A stretch of 64,000 bases of DNA, taken from contig CAKOGP040002236.1 in assembly GCA_933822405.4 (NCBI GenBank), positions 1-64,000 on the forward strand, read 5' to 3'. Both the position numbers and the translations under genes were made by a program. Under the pieces are notes generated by a model that saw nothing but the letters and a program-made list of their open reading frames with translations, did no database searches and was not told where the DNA came from. Shown here in pieces: positions 47,022 to 57,307 of this stretch; position 1 is the stretch's first letter, and each line of letters starts with the position of its first letter. The DNA comes from Cylindrotheca closterium. Taxonomy: Eukaryota; Bacillariophyta; Bacillariophyceae; Bacillariales; Bacillariaceae.

Positions 47022-48530
47022 TCATATCTCTCCATCGATAATACTTTGTCTTGTGTCTTTCATCAGGTCATTCATGTAGTGAATGTTGTGTTGTGCTGCG
47101 AGCGTTACAAACAAAGGTTCGTTTGCCTTGAAAAGATGCCAGAGGTAAGCTCGATCATAATGCTGGCAGGTGGTGCAATTGCATTCTTCGTCGATCTTGA
47201 CTCCAAAATCTCGGGAGTATTTTCGAGACTTGATTTTGATGGAACCATTTCTTGTGAGCAAAGAGCCATGTCGGGCCACTCTAGTTGGATAACAGCTATC
47301 TAACGTGTCGATGCCTCGTACAACAGCATTTCGTATGCTTTCCTCATCGGCAATGCCTAGCAAATGGCGTGGTTTTCCCTGGCGTTCACCCTCATCAAAC
47401 TGTGGCATCATCCAATCGAGAAGTTCTTTCAGCTCTTCTTTTCCGTTTCCTAGTGACCCACCGATTGCATATCCATCAAATGGCAAGGAAGTCAAATAAT
47501 CGACACTTTTGGTTCTAAGTTCCCTATCGACACCACCATGCACGACGCAGTACATTGCTTGGTTGTTGATGTTTTTCAAATGCTCGTTCAACGATCTGGC
47601 TTCCCAACGATGTGAACGGTCGACGGACTCGACAAGTGCATTTCGATCGATGTGATACGGTGGCAACTCGTCCAACGGTATTATAATATCTGCCCCAATG
47701 TCTTTCTGGGCTTGGACTGTACTTTCAGGAGTGAGAAGAAACTTGCTTCCATCGCGATAACTACGAAAGATTACACCATTCTCAGAAACTTTCACTGGAT
47801 TGGCAGATCCATTGGAATTTGCCCGTTTAGACCCGCGGCTGGCTCTCTTGAGTTCACCTTTTGAAGACAGCTCTTCGTGGACACTGCCATATGCCAATGA
47901 GAATACTTGAAAGCCGCCGGAATCCGTAATAAATGGTCCTTTTCTGTTTGTGAATTTGTGGATTCCACCCGCATCGCGTATTAATTCCGCGCCCGGGTGA
48001 AGCATAAGATGATAAGTATTAGAAAAGACGAGCTGTTGGCCTGTTTGATCGGCATCTCGAAAGTCGACTCCTTTCAGAGCTGCATTTGTTGCCACAGCAA
48101 CGTAACTCGGAGTATCAATAACTCCATGTGGCGTATGGATTCTCCCTTTGAAAATTTGAAAATGATGTGTTAGTGTCAAACGCACCAAAGAGCAACATAC
48201 GATGATGATCTCACCAACACGCGCTTGACTTTTCTCTGACTGGTGCAGAATCTCGAATCGAAAGAAATCTCTAGGTTCATAGGCCCATTCTGGAAAATCC
48301 GATGCCTCTGGAGGCAATGATTCTTCAGCACCAGTAGGAGGTGTTGAAGATGGCTTTGTTGAAAACAATCGAGAACCAACTTCATATGACGTTCGATAAC
48401 CTGATTGATGGCACTGGTTCTGACAATGATGATAGTGATGATAGTGATGGTAGTTGGCAGAATTCAGTGGCTTGGTAGCAGCAAAGCTCGCTCCCAAACA
48501 CTTCGTAACAAAATTTCCGACTGAAATCAT
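47022..48530 (-). CDS. QTRT1: Queuine tRNA-ribosyltransferase catalytic subunit (TGT)
   Basis: Exons 48530-48215 and 48145-47022, with a 69-nt stop-free intron; 479 residues. TGT swaps guanine-34 for queuine in tRNAs with GUN anticodons (His, Asn, Asp, Tyr). Key residues are present: the base Asp in TDSGGFQ (D180), GGSLGNGKEE for base recognition, the nucleophile in GIDTLDSCYPTR (D388), and the zinc site C427-x-C429-xx-C432 with H458. The intron is inferred because removing it joins SQARVG to RIHTPHGVIDTP, the normal family sequence. The first 75 residues are an extension with HHYHHYHHCQNQCH and basic and hydroxylated residues, resembling a mitochondrial or other organellar presequence. In animals the enzyme pairs with QTRT2 at mitochondria. 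The gene is divergent from the BTB gene. Confidence 0.92.
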   Translation of the reverse strand: MISVGNFVTKCLGASFAATKPLNSANYHHYHHYHHCQNQCHQSGYRTSYEVGSRLFSTKPSSTPPTGAEESLPPEASDFPEWAYEPRDFFRFEILHQSEKSQARVGEIIIVCCSLVRLTLTHHFQIFKGRIHTPHGVIDTPSYVAVATNAALKGVDFRDADQTGQQLVFSNTYHLMLHPGAELIRDAGGIHKFTNRKGPFITDSGGFQVFSLAYGSVHEELSSKGELKRASRGSKRANSNGSANPVKVSENGVIFRSYRDGSKFLLTPESTVQAQKDIGADIIIPLDELPPYHIDRNALVESVDRSHRWEARSLNEHLKNINNQAMYCVVHGGVDRELRTKSVDYLTSLPFDGYAIGGSLGNGKEELKELLDWMMPQFDEGERQGKPRHLLGIADEESIRNAVVRGIDTLDSCYPTRVARHGSLLTRNGSIKIKSRKYSRDFGVKIDEECNCTTCQHYDRAYLWHLFKANEPLFVTLAAQHNIHYMNDLMKDTRQSIIDGEI

Positions 48531-48793
48531 CGGGTTTTTGGTTTTGTTTCAGTGTCAATATGGTAGGTTTGGTGATGTTGTTGATAAATGTTTGGTGCGG
48601 ATAATTTCGGGGGGAGGGGAGCATGCAGACAGACGAGCAATCGATTGACTACTTCGACCGCACTTTTGTTTTTCTTTCGAAAATCGAAGGAGTTTTTCAC
48701 GCCTATGTCATAGGTGTAGGTACATTCATTCATTCATTCGTTCAACACATCCAGACTCTCTTTTGTGTGACTACGACATATTGAATCGGCGAC

Positions 48794-49873
48794 ATGAACA
48801 ATGTTCAACAAGGAGAACATGAAGATGCATCTATTTTTCAACAAAGACCTTTGCTGCAGATAGGAGACGAAGAAGAATGGCTAAGACGCAATGGTCTGAT
48901 GGAAGAACCACACCTCGGTGCTGCATCTGAATACAACCAGTCCGAAGCACGTCGCAGGGTACAAGAGCAATTTATCTATCAGAAGAAAGTTCACAACAAG
49001 CTCTTTGAAAAAGAGAACCGGGAAGATCAATCCCTTGAAGAAGACCGACAGAACCGGTTGAACGATTGGAAGGAAGAAACCATATCTTTGGTAACAGCAG
49101 ACATGAAAGAGGATGCGCTAGCTGTAAACTTGGCTATGCTGGCGTCACATTCTGATACCGTATTCACCATGGCCGAATCCAGAGCCCACTATGGTAGCTC
49201 GTCGTTGTCTCTTTCCTTGCCAGAATATTCGTCCGAAGCTGTCCATGCTTTCTTGAATATGCTGCCGGAGATCAATCTCTCTGCAGAAGAATCGACCATT
49301 CATTACGACCACATCATGGATGCGTGCCGATTAGCGCATTACCTACAATGTAATGAACTGCTGGAAAAGATTGTCAAGATCGTAATTGCTGAAATTGATT
49401 CTGCAAACTGCCTTTCTTTGTGCCAACTTGCGGACCAACTGGCCCTTCCCAGCCTAATGGAAGCAAGTCTTAGCTTCATCATGAAGAGTCTTTCATCCCT
49501 CGAGACACACGAAGTTTGGAATGAAATAGGGTCTGAACTTCGAGACCAGATCCAAGCAATCAAAGCGATTCTCAAGTCCAACAACCGGAGGGACTTGTTT
49601 TTTTCTAGTTTTACTGAGTACGTGGCTGTATTCGCGGAGCAGGTTCAGTACTATAAAGAACGGCTAGCGGAAGCGAGAATGCAACAGGAGCGACATGATC
49701 AAGACTCTCCAGCCTGGGCATACACTCAAGACAAAATCAACCGGCAGGCAGAACGAGTGGAAACTTTAAAGATTATGTTGGCAGAGCAGAAACGCATTTT
49801 CTTGCCACGACCAGATGGTGATGTACCTCGATTCAAGAAGAACCGAAAAGTACAGAGCCAGGACTCTGTGTAA
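48794..49873 (+). CDS. BTB/POZ-like domain protein with coiled coils
   Basis: Single exon, 359 residues, ATG at 48794. The first 105 residues are charged and predicted helical (EARRRVQEQFIYQKK). Residues about 112-200 resemble a BTB/POZ fold: an AMLASHSDTVFTMAES start, then LSLPEYSSEAVHAFLNM, and a CRLAHYLQCNELLEKI helix, which is the typical BTB C-terminal motif. A BACK-like helical part follows (LSLCQLADQLALPSLMEASL). The tail has a further coiled coil (VQYYKERLAEARMQQE) and ends basic. BTB proteins often homodimerise and serve as CUL3 adaptors. No Kelch or MATH domain is present. It may be a diatom-expanded type. The function beyond protein interaction is not known. Confidence 0.7.
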   Translation: MNNVQQGEHEDASIFQQRPLLQIGDEEEWLRRNGLMEEPHLGAASEYNQSEARRRVQEQFIYQKKVHNKLFEKENREDQSLEEDRQNRLNDWKEETISLVTADMKEDALAVNLAMLASHSDTVFTMAESRAHYGSSSLSLSLPEYSSEAVHAFLNMLPEINLSAEESTIHYDHIMDACRLAHYLQCNELLEKIVKIVIAEIDSANCLSLCQLADQLALPSLMEASLSFIMKSLSSLETHEVWNEIGSELRDQIQAIKAILKSNNRRDLFFSSFTEYVAVFAEQVQYYKERLAEARMQQERHDQDSPAWAYTQDKINRQAERVETLKIMLAEQKRIFLPRPDGDVPRFKKNRKVQSQDSV

Positions 49874-50754
49874 ATAATCAACTAACAGCTTTTTCAAAGT
49901 TTCTTTCTGTTTCTTTCTGCCATGCAATCGACGACTACTATGACACGGGGAGACTTCAATAGTTTCTTACTCAGTGAGGCAGTTTCAAAACTGAGAAAGC
50001 TAAAAAACTTTCACAATCTCAGAAATGGTGGCTTGACGGGCGTACTCGTAGTCATTTTACGAACTTCCAGAAATACCGCGTACCCACAGTCATTGCTTAG
50101 TCAGATGTACTGTAATACATGGTGTTATCGAAATTCAAAAGTGACCTAGTTTTTTTAAAATAACCCTGTAAAAGCCGTTTTGCTGCATATTTTCATGGTT
50201 AAAGCAGTTTTACGCGATATAAATCGAGATTCGTTTTCCACCTATGCTCTTGTTAGAAATCGAAAATAGGAACAACTATCTCCAGATTCTCTACTGTAGT
50301 GAAAAATGAATTATTACATAATATCCAACATGCTCTTTTGTGGACATTTTGGAGATAGTTTTTCTTCTCCCTCGATGAAGAGTGAGTCTTCGGATTCTAG
50401 TCATCTACTACAGCAGCAGTTGGACCACTTAAAAGGACATCTCAAAGAACTCTTTCTTCCTCTTCATGTATAAAAGCAAGAATTGACTCTGAAAACGATG
50501 AGGCCATGCTACAGCAGCACAAGAGAAGTTGCGTTTTTAGTGCTGGGCTGGACCTACAACTACAGTGGGGTTGCTTGTCTTAGTACTGTAGCTTCAACCA
50601 CTCATACCTACAGCACCAAATCCGCTTCAGATAACAACCTCGGCAGAAATGGTGGGAACCAAGGTTGGGGCGTGGCTGGCTTGTGCCAGTTTTAAGATTG
50701 CTGTGACCATAATCTCAATTTTGAAACTATATCATCTTCAATAAAATGTTGTAA
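49874..50754. other. Intergenic region
   Basis: 881 bp between two plus-strand genes. Short frames at 49922-50149 and 50483-50695 have no recognisable content. TACTGTA and CTACAG motifs recur around 50105 and 50565-50600. The SDR promoter must lie at its right end. No clear RNA gene was found. Confidence 0.35.
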
Positions 50755-51954
50755 ATGCTATTCGTGGGGGTTCTTCAAGTGGTTACGCTTCTCCTTCTAT
50801 TGCCGCTTGCGCTCAGCTTTACACCATCCCAGCGTACACCTGCTGACTTATTGACTCTCCAATCTGCTTCTACAGGGGACGAGAAGAATCAGAATTGCAG
50901 AAAGATGCCACATTGCAATGAAAAAACGAAAGCCTGCTTTGCTGGAAAGTCGATACTGTTGACAGGTGCTTCTGGGGGCCTCGGATCTAGCCTAGCAAAA
51001 CACCTAGCTTCTTGTCAAGTGGATACGCTGATTCTGTCGGGGAGAAAAAAAGAAGCACTGGACAAAGTTGCGAAAGAGTGTCAAAGCTTGTCCGCTACCA
51101 CCTCAATACACATCATTACCTGTGACTTGGCTGATAAGGAATCGGTTCGAAAACTTGGAGAAGAAGCCTTGGCACTATGCGGAACAGTTGATATGCTTAT
51201 CAACAATGGGGGTGTTTCCAGCAGATCCGACTTTTTGGATACTCAACTCGAAGTGGACGAGCGCGTTATGCAGATCAACTTCTTCTCTGGGGCTGCCCTG
51301 GCCAAAGCACTGGTTCCCAACATGGTCGAAAACAGAAGCGGTAAAGTTATTTGGATCAGCAGTGTACAAGGGCTCCTTGGAATACCTTCCAGAACCAGCT
51401 ATGCGGTACGCCTTGCGTTTGTAGCATCTATCTTGGTCAAATCAGTGTCTGTTGTTGCTCATAATCTTCTTTCCCTGTCACCGAAATAAGGCCAGCAAAT
51501 TTGCCGTGCAGGGGTATTGTGAAGGTCTCAGAGCCGAAATGGCTTCCAGTGGTGTCACAATTCATGTAGCATCTCCCGGTTATATTCGTACTGGTCTGTC
51601 CTTGGCAGCATTGACTGGCGACGGGAAACCGCATGGTCAAATGGATGATACTACGGTGAGTTGTTTTGAGTTCTTCTTGTCGTAGGATGCATAGATCTCT
51701 ATATGAGGCCATGTACCTTATATACCTGCTCTTGCTCATGTTATCCTATTTCGCAGGCAAGCGGTGCAGACCCAAACGAAGTTGCAGCCACCACTCTCGA
51801 CAGCGTGGCAAAGGGAAAGGCAGACTTTGTATTGGCTGCTTCGTTCTCGTCGCAGGTAGCCATTTGGTTGCGCCTTCTCTTCCCTTCTCTGCTTCAAAAG
51901 TTGCTTGTTAAGCGGTTTGACAAAGCAAAAGCAGTTAAGGAAAAAAATGATTAA
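50755..51954 (+). CDS. Short-chain dehydrogenase/reductase with plastid-type presequence
   Basis: Exons 50755-51405, 51491-51655 and 51757-51954, with introns of 85 and 101 nt; 337 residues. The N-terminus is a signal peptide (VVTLLLLLPLALS) followed by FTPSQR, again the Phe-at-cleavage pattern of diatom plastid targeting. Residues about 66-77 carry the cofactor motif TGASGGLG. NNGG is near 145, the catalytic Ser is in WISSVQG, and Y216-x3-K220 completes the catalytic set. The first intron splits exactly between SYA and ASK, inside YxxxK. The closest resemblance is to the DHRS7-type or classical SDRs. The Asp after beta2 is replaced by SGRK, which suggests NADPH use. The substrate is not predictable. 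The C-terminus ends in a basic helix without an ER retention signal. Confidence 0.85.
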
Positions 51955-52659
51955 CACAAATCTAAACCATAAAATTGTATTGATGCCTACCAGGCTAACT
52001 CCATCCCAACACTTGATGGAACAGTCGCCAATCCCCAAATGTTGTTATATCCACCACTTAGAACGGTTGACGCGAAACAGTGATGTTTCCCGTCCTCCTT
52101 CTTCTTCATTGTCTTCATGATTCGTTACTAAAGCCGCCACCACTTCTGCAAACTTTAAAGTTGCACCCACCTGAATGGATGGCATCGGTCATAAAGATGT
52201 TTCAATAAATGCACTAATCGATCCTGAGCTCTAGTATGTTACATTCGGAAATCAGCAGAGACGGTTGAGATGGCCTCGTGGACACGCTTGACTTTGCCGT
52301 GCCGCCACAGCAGTTGCACATAATACAGTATGTTCGCCACAAGCAGAACAAAGTGACTGACTCCAACAAGATAAATGGGCCACGCTCATATGATTTGGTT
52401 GATGACGACTTGACGAAAAATAAGCTAGTATCATTCAACCAATCTATATTCTTGAACTCATCTCATGATCTGTGCCCATTCATATCAATGTGATAGGAAG
52501 GTTGGGCTCCTTTAAGCAAGCACCATCGCTCTGCTCACGATGCATAGTCTCGTGGATTGTCAGCCAGGCTGTGATTCATAGTCCTTATTTCAAGTTTTCC
52601 AGTTGATAGGTCTGCCTGTGATCATCCCATTTCTTTTGTGCGCCCGAATCACCTATCCC
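51955..52659. other. Convergent intergenic region
   Basis: 705 bp between the converging SDR and FMC1 genes. No coding or RNA feature was found. The short frames on both strands lack recognisable content. It will contain both 3' ends. Confidence 0.4.
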
Positions 52660-53013
52660 TTACTTCTCCAGATCGGGATTGAGATCGGGCAGCTGAAGTC
52701 CAGCACGAGCGGCAGCTCGACGACTCATTTCCTTTGGCGACAATTGCACTTCGGCTCCCGAATCTAGCTTTTGCAAGCGTTCGCGCTCTGCTATATCTTG
52801 TTTGAGAGTCAGGAAATCAAAGGCAAGCTTCCGTCGGCGTTGAATATCTTGACTTTCTGATAGATCCTTGGATTCTCGAAACTGGGCTAAGATGAAATCT
52901 TGAGTGGGACTTGACTTGAGAACAACTGCAGACGCATCTACTTCTCTGGCTGACTTTGCATAACGCAATAGACCTCTCAAAACATGGATAGGCGGGGTTT
53001 TTGCAGCACTCAT
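52660..53013 (-). CDS. FMC1: FMC1-like mitochondrial ATP synthase assembly factor (LYR family)
   Basis: Single exon. The ATG at 53013 gives 117 residues; an in-frame upstream ATG at 53157 would add 48 residues. The shorter start is preferred because homologs begin close to this point. The motif VLRGLLRYAKSA near the N-terminus corresponds to the FMC1 version of the LYR-type helix. The C-terminus AARAGLQLPDLNPD matches the conserved GLxLP ending of FMC1. In yeast and humans FMC1 works in the mitochondrial matrix with the F1-ATPase chaperone ATP12. The protein is helical and has no other domain. It is divergent from the EEP gene, 247 nt away. Confidence 0.8.
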   Translation of the reverse strand: MSAAKTPPIHVLRGLLRYAKSAREVDASAVVLKSSPTQDFILAQFRESKDLSESQDIQRRRKLAFDFLTLKQDIAERERLQKLDSGAEVQLSPKEMSRRAAARAGLQLPDLNPDLEK

Positions 53014-53260
53014 TTTTATGGTTGAATTTTGTTGTTGTGTGTTTTGAATGTCACAAACTGTAACTCTTATAATACTACAAGTATGGTGTATCTCTGTACC
53101 AAGAGTACTGCGGTTATTGTTCACCGTGGCGGTCCGGACGACAGACGTACACAGCATTTTTGAAAAAAGAAATGTGAAATGTTTTTGGATGATATGTATT
53201 TTAAAATAGGGGCTGCATCCCTATTTTTCTCTCTTCGTTGTAGCTTCAAGACTCCAGCAA

Positions 53261-56022
53261 ATGCGGCGACGCCCTCAATCCAAATCTCCATTGAAACAGC
53301 CTGACATGTCCAAAAGAGCAAACTCTCGCGCAGCGGGAGATCTTGAAAGCAGCTTTGACCCAGACACTGGGGTTCAACAGGCTTCATCTGTGGAGCCTCT
53401 GCTAGACACATCATTCGGAGAAGAGGCAGATAACACAAATAAAACTAACCTGCTCTCGCCTCGTGCGCAATCTGGGCAAAGAAAATATTGGGTGGGAGGC
53501 CTTACTTTGACTTTTGGTCTCATCCTGATCTTTCTAAAGTCGACTGGTAAGTTTATTCTGATTCTACACGTATTCAATCGAGAAGTGAAAGGCTTGGCAA
53601 TGCACCGAACATGACAACGAATATGTGGTGAAGCAATAAGGAGTGTGACGTTCTGCCTGAGGCACTAGATTTCGGTGCATATTTGGGAAGACATCAAGCA
53701 TGACTTGGCTGTGCTTTGAATTTGCTACAGAAGGATGATATCGTGCAATGTCAATGTAATGTTCATGTGCAATGCTCCACTGAGACGACTACTTCGACAC
53801 AACTACCGTTGCGACGTTTTCAAACACGGTCGCGGTCACAGCAAACCAGACAACTCCATTTTTGCAGGGTGATCTACCACCTTCATCTCTGAAACCAGTG
53901 AAGAGTGACATCCCAAGACGCCTTAGACCACCGTAATGCCCTACGGTCGTCGCAACTTTGCTGCATATCAAAGAAGTGGAAGTCCAGCTACAGCACTACC
54001 CAGCACAAAATCCCTTGCTTCCTATCGCAATAAGATCTCCGTCATCTTGCTGGTAACTTCCGTCTACACAGCATTTCTCTATCAGCGTGGTCAGTCCAAT
54101 CTGCAATGATTCCTTTTCAGTGCTCCTTCACAATTCCAGCTTGAATGGCTGCTTGATAGATCATTTCGCCGCACCGCCATTTTGATATCGCAATGAGTTG
54201 TTTCATTCACTCATTTCATCTAACCTTTTTTCTCCACTTTCTTCGAATTCTTATGAAGGCGGAGCAAGCACATTTTTGGGAGCTACAGAAGGCAAGGGAA
54301 ATATGTTGTCTGCTAGTCGCCGACTGGCTGTCACAACATGGAACATTGCGGCCATCAACAACAACCCATTCGAATACTGGATCACCTACAATGAAAATCC
54401 AAATTATGAAAAGCTCATGATTGATATTGAACGCTTTTTAGAAAGTCCTGGGGATCAGGACGTAAAGGTCCAGCAAGTCTTTACCCAAGAAATGTTCAAT
54501 AAGCTTGACTCTAGATTAGAGGCGGTCGGATGGAAGAGTGTCCGAAGCTACTGGGAAGAAGACTTTCAAGATCGAAAAATCATTTCGGGATTCATGAAAG
54601 GTACTTGGATATAAATGCCACTCTCGTTAACAGCACCTGCTGCTTCCATTTTTACTTTAAGTCTCTCACACGCGCATGTTTCGGTTGCGAAATCCAGACA
54701 AGATGCTTGGAAGCAAACGATTGGCTTCCATGCCTGATCGTATCACAAACACAATTAACCTCGATGGGGGAAGTCAAGTCTACAGACCAACTGTTATCAA
54801 TATGTATGCCGACGATCTTTCCACAATGAGCAAGTGGTGGTCGGCTTGGGAGCAATTTATGTTTGATGACAAGCTTTCAATCAAGGGGAAGGACGGGGTT
54901 GAAGATACGATTCCGTATCAGATGTTGCAACCCATTAAGAAAGCCAAGTATCCTGAAATTACTGAACAGGAGGAGGCGGATTCGCTGCCACTACAAACAA
55001 TGTGTGGTGCAATCTTTGATGCCATCTTGGTACACATGATGAATACTGTTTCAAATCCCTCAGAATGGCAGCAGCTAAAAAAAGTCATGGTTGAGAACTT
55101 GAACAAGAAGAAAGTGCCGCATACGATGGAAATCTTGGAAACTACTTACATTGATTCAGATATCATTACGTTGCAAGAAGTATCATCATCATTCATTGAT
55201 CAAGCACGTGCAAGCAAGTTGGGACAACATTTTCTCATTGTGGCTCCAATCAACCTTGACGCTGTTCGGGATCAGAACTCTGTCATTTGTCTGAACAAGA
55301 AAACATTTCCAGATGGCATGGGGGTTGAAATCTCTTCTCTCGTCTCGGATGCTTTCCCTGTTGGCGTTGACGTTCCAGTTGCCAAGGGTGATATCCTTGC
55401 CATCACGGCTACCAACAAGAAGGGAATGAAGTTCGTCATCGCATCTTTCCACGGCGATACTAATGGTCTCGCGGTAAGTGTACCATTCCTTTTTTTGTAA
55501 ATGGCAAACGGTCATCGCAACTAAATTCTAATCGCCTTGAAAATTTGATCTATTTGACCTCAGACGAAACCCGTACTTGATGCAGTCATGAATGTTCTAA
55601 AATCGGACAGCACATTGGAAGGGCACGAGCTAATTTTTGGAATGGATGCCAACACATATGAGCACGCTAAGCCAGGAAAACAGCAAGATGTCTTGGACTT
55701 CGGGCGAAATTATGTTTCTCACGGACTTACTTCGTGTTGGGGAGATGTTCCTAATCCATCAAATTACACTACTTTCAACGCTCGCACGTATCTACAGCCT
55801 CAATTGAACAAAGCATGCAAGATTGACGAGAAACGAAAGAATGGCGATGTGAATCCAAAAGACTTCATTCTTTTCCCAAATAACGCTTTCTCGGTCGTAA
55901 AAACGTGGAAAGACAACACAGGAAGAAAGGAATACATCGAAGAGACTGCATTCCCTACCCTTGAATTCCCAAGCGATCATGGTATTTTGGCGACAATTAT
56001 TGAAGCAACATCAACAGAATAA
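53261..56022 (+). CDS. Membrane-anchored endonuclease/exonuclease/phosphatase (EEP) family protein
   Basis: Exons 53261-53546, 54259-54600, 54662-55473 and 55564-56022; 632 residues with this first exon. Exon 1 encodes a polar, basic N-terminus and one membrane segment (WVGGLTLTFGLILIFL), so the enzyme is a single-pass protein with a large C-terminal domain. EEP-fold landmarks are TTWNIAAINNNPF (conserved Asn of strand 1), DIITLQEVS (catalytic Glu), the central phosphate-binding region, FGMDANTY (Asp/Asn pair) and FPSDHGIL (catalytic Asp-His). The family includes phosphodiesterases acting on nucleic acids, phosphoinositides and sphingomyelin; which applies here is not evident. The first intron is 712 nt, much longer than the others, and contains an alternative first exon at 53936-54089. 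Confidence 0.8.
53936..54089 (+). CDS. Alternative first exon of the EEP gene (second membrane anchor)
   Basis: An ATG at 53936 opens 51 codons encoding a basic N-terminus and a hydrophobic helix (ISVILLVTSVYTAFLYQ), followed by a GTCAGT donor in phase 1. This phase fits the acceptor at 54258, as the first exon at 53261 also does. An in-frame TAG lies just upstream of the ATG, so it can only serve as a first exon. The product would be 588 residues, with a different cytosolic tail and anchor on the same catalytic domain. Evidence is the matching phase, topology and position; expression is untested. Confidence 0.55.
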
Positions 56023-56290
56023 ATTTATGAAATTGTGCACCTCGTCTAGAATCTTCTAATCCCGCTTTTGCATAGCGCCAGGGGTTGGCGGCCAACGCAA
56101 TCAATCTAGTCGTCCTTGAAAGATACACTGCTCCTCTTTCCTTGTGCAACGTTACTACCACTCTTCGGATGTTCTTTTTCCCACTTTCTAATCTGTTCCT
56201 GTCGAGCGTTGCCATTCTTTATCTTCATCTGGTGTTGAGCGAAAGGGGAACAAAATGAGATGACAATGTCCAGTAACAACCGTGTGGGTG

Positions 56291-57307
56291 TCAAAACTGA
56301 ACCTGCAAACGTACCAATTTCTTGAGAAGATAGCGCTTGTACCCTGCGTAATAAAGTTGAGAGTTGACTTTTGTGAGAATGTAATTAATACTATACGGTG
56401 TTCATTTTTTGTTTTCTCTTTTCCCTATCCATCGCTAGTCGCAGTCACAGACGAAAAAACCATAGATATTGCGGCACGCTTCATTATATAATAACATACC
56501 TTCTACGAATGTCCCATCAGGTTGTATTTTCGTCTTTGCATTGGCTAACCAGTATGTCCGATATTCTGCTTGAGAGATCTTTCGATCCTTGTTACTATCC
56601 ATCTTTTCTAGCATATCTTGCCACGTGGCATCAGCCTCCTCTGCTGATTTTCCAAAGGCCCACCGACTGACGTTTTTAACCTCTGCTTCTTCCAGGTAAC
56701 CATCTGCACAATCAGTGAGTACGATCCTTAAAACAATATCAAGCAAGGGCGAATTGCAAGCTGTGCACGACTTACTATTGTCGTAGTCAATTGCTTCGAA
56801 GAAGGTATCGCACATCCTTTGAGCTACTTTGACTGAAGATATTCTTTGCAAACACTCTAGGAGATACCTGGCATAGTCTTCTACAAAGGTTCCATCCTCC
56901 TTGACGCTCTTGTTTGCATGCCGTTCAGTCCACCACGCAACATACTCATCCTTGGAGATTTTGCCATCAGAATCACGGTCCATCGCTGTTACCATGGCTG
57001 TCCAGTGCGCATCTGCACTCTCGAGATCTTTATCAAATGCGACAACAGATAGAATTTTGGATTCGCCTTCTTCTATGAATCCGTTTCCATTGAAATCCAT
57101 GCATTTGAAGAATGCTTCGCAGATTTCGATAGCGGAAGATTTGATCGAGATCGACTGTTTGGCTTTTTTAACTTTCTTGGTTCCATCTGTCTCGTCTTGA
57201 ATCGAGTCTTGTTTATCAGCATTGTTTTCTTCATTGGCGGTAATCAACTCAGACTTTCTCTTTTGATTCATGACAGCTTCAATCTTTGATTCCACCACAT
57301 CCGTCAT
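56291..57307 (-). CDS. Four EF-hand calcium-binding protein
   Basis: Exons 57307-56776, 56703-56500 and 56343-56291, with introns of 72 and 156 nt; 262 residues. After a charged 55-residue N-terminus there are two EF-hand pairs. The loops start DFNGNGFIEEGE (71-82), DRDSDGKISKDE (110-121), DYDNNGYLEEAE (174-185) and DSNKDRKISQAE (213-224, with Arg at the usual Gly position, so probably weaker). Each half ends with a similar helix: GTFVEDYARYLLECL and GTFVEGYKRYLLKKL. The third exon was added because it restores this second helix; reading through its intron gives an unrelated ending. The first intron cuts the third calcium loop. It is a calcium sensor or buffer of the sarcoplasmic calcium-binding type. 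The target is unknown. Confidence 0.83.

Noticed and set aside
48146..48214. 23 extra residues in queuine tRNA-ribosyltransferase as a real insertion
   Set aside because: The segment has GT...AG borders and its removal restores the family sequence; its translated residues are unlike any TGT.
53547..54258. The alternative EEP exon as an internal exon joined to the first
   Set aside because: An in-frame TAG precedes its ATG and the possible acceptor there has the wrong phase for the first exon, so it can only be a first exon.
56435..56499. C-terminus LLYNEACRNIYGFFVCDCD of the EF-hand protein
   Set aside because: It is read-through of an intron; splicing to 56343 gives an ending that mirrors the first half of the protein.
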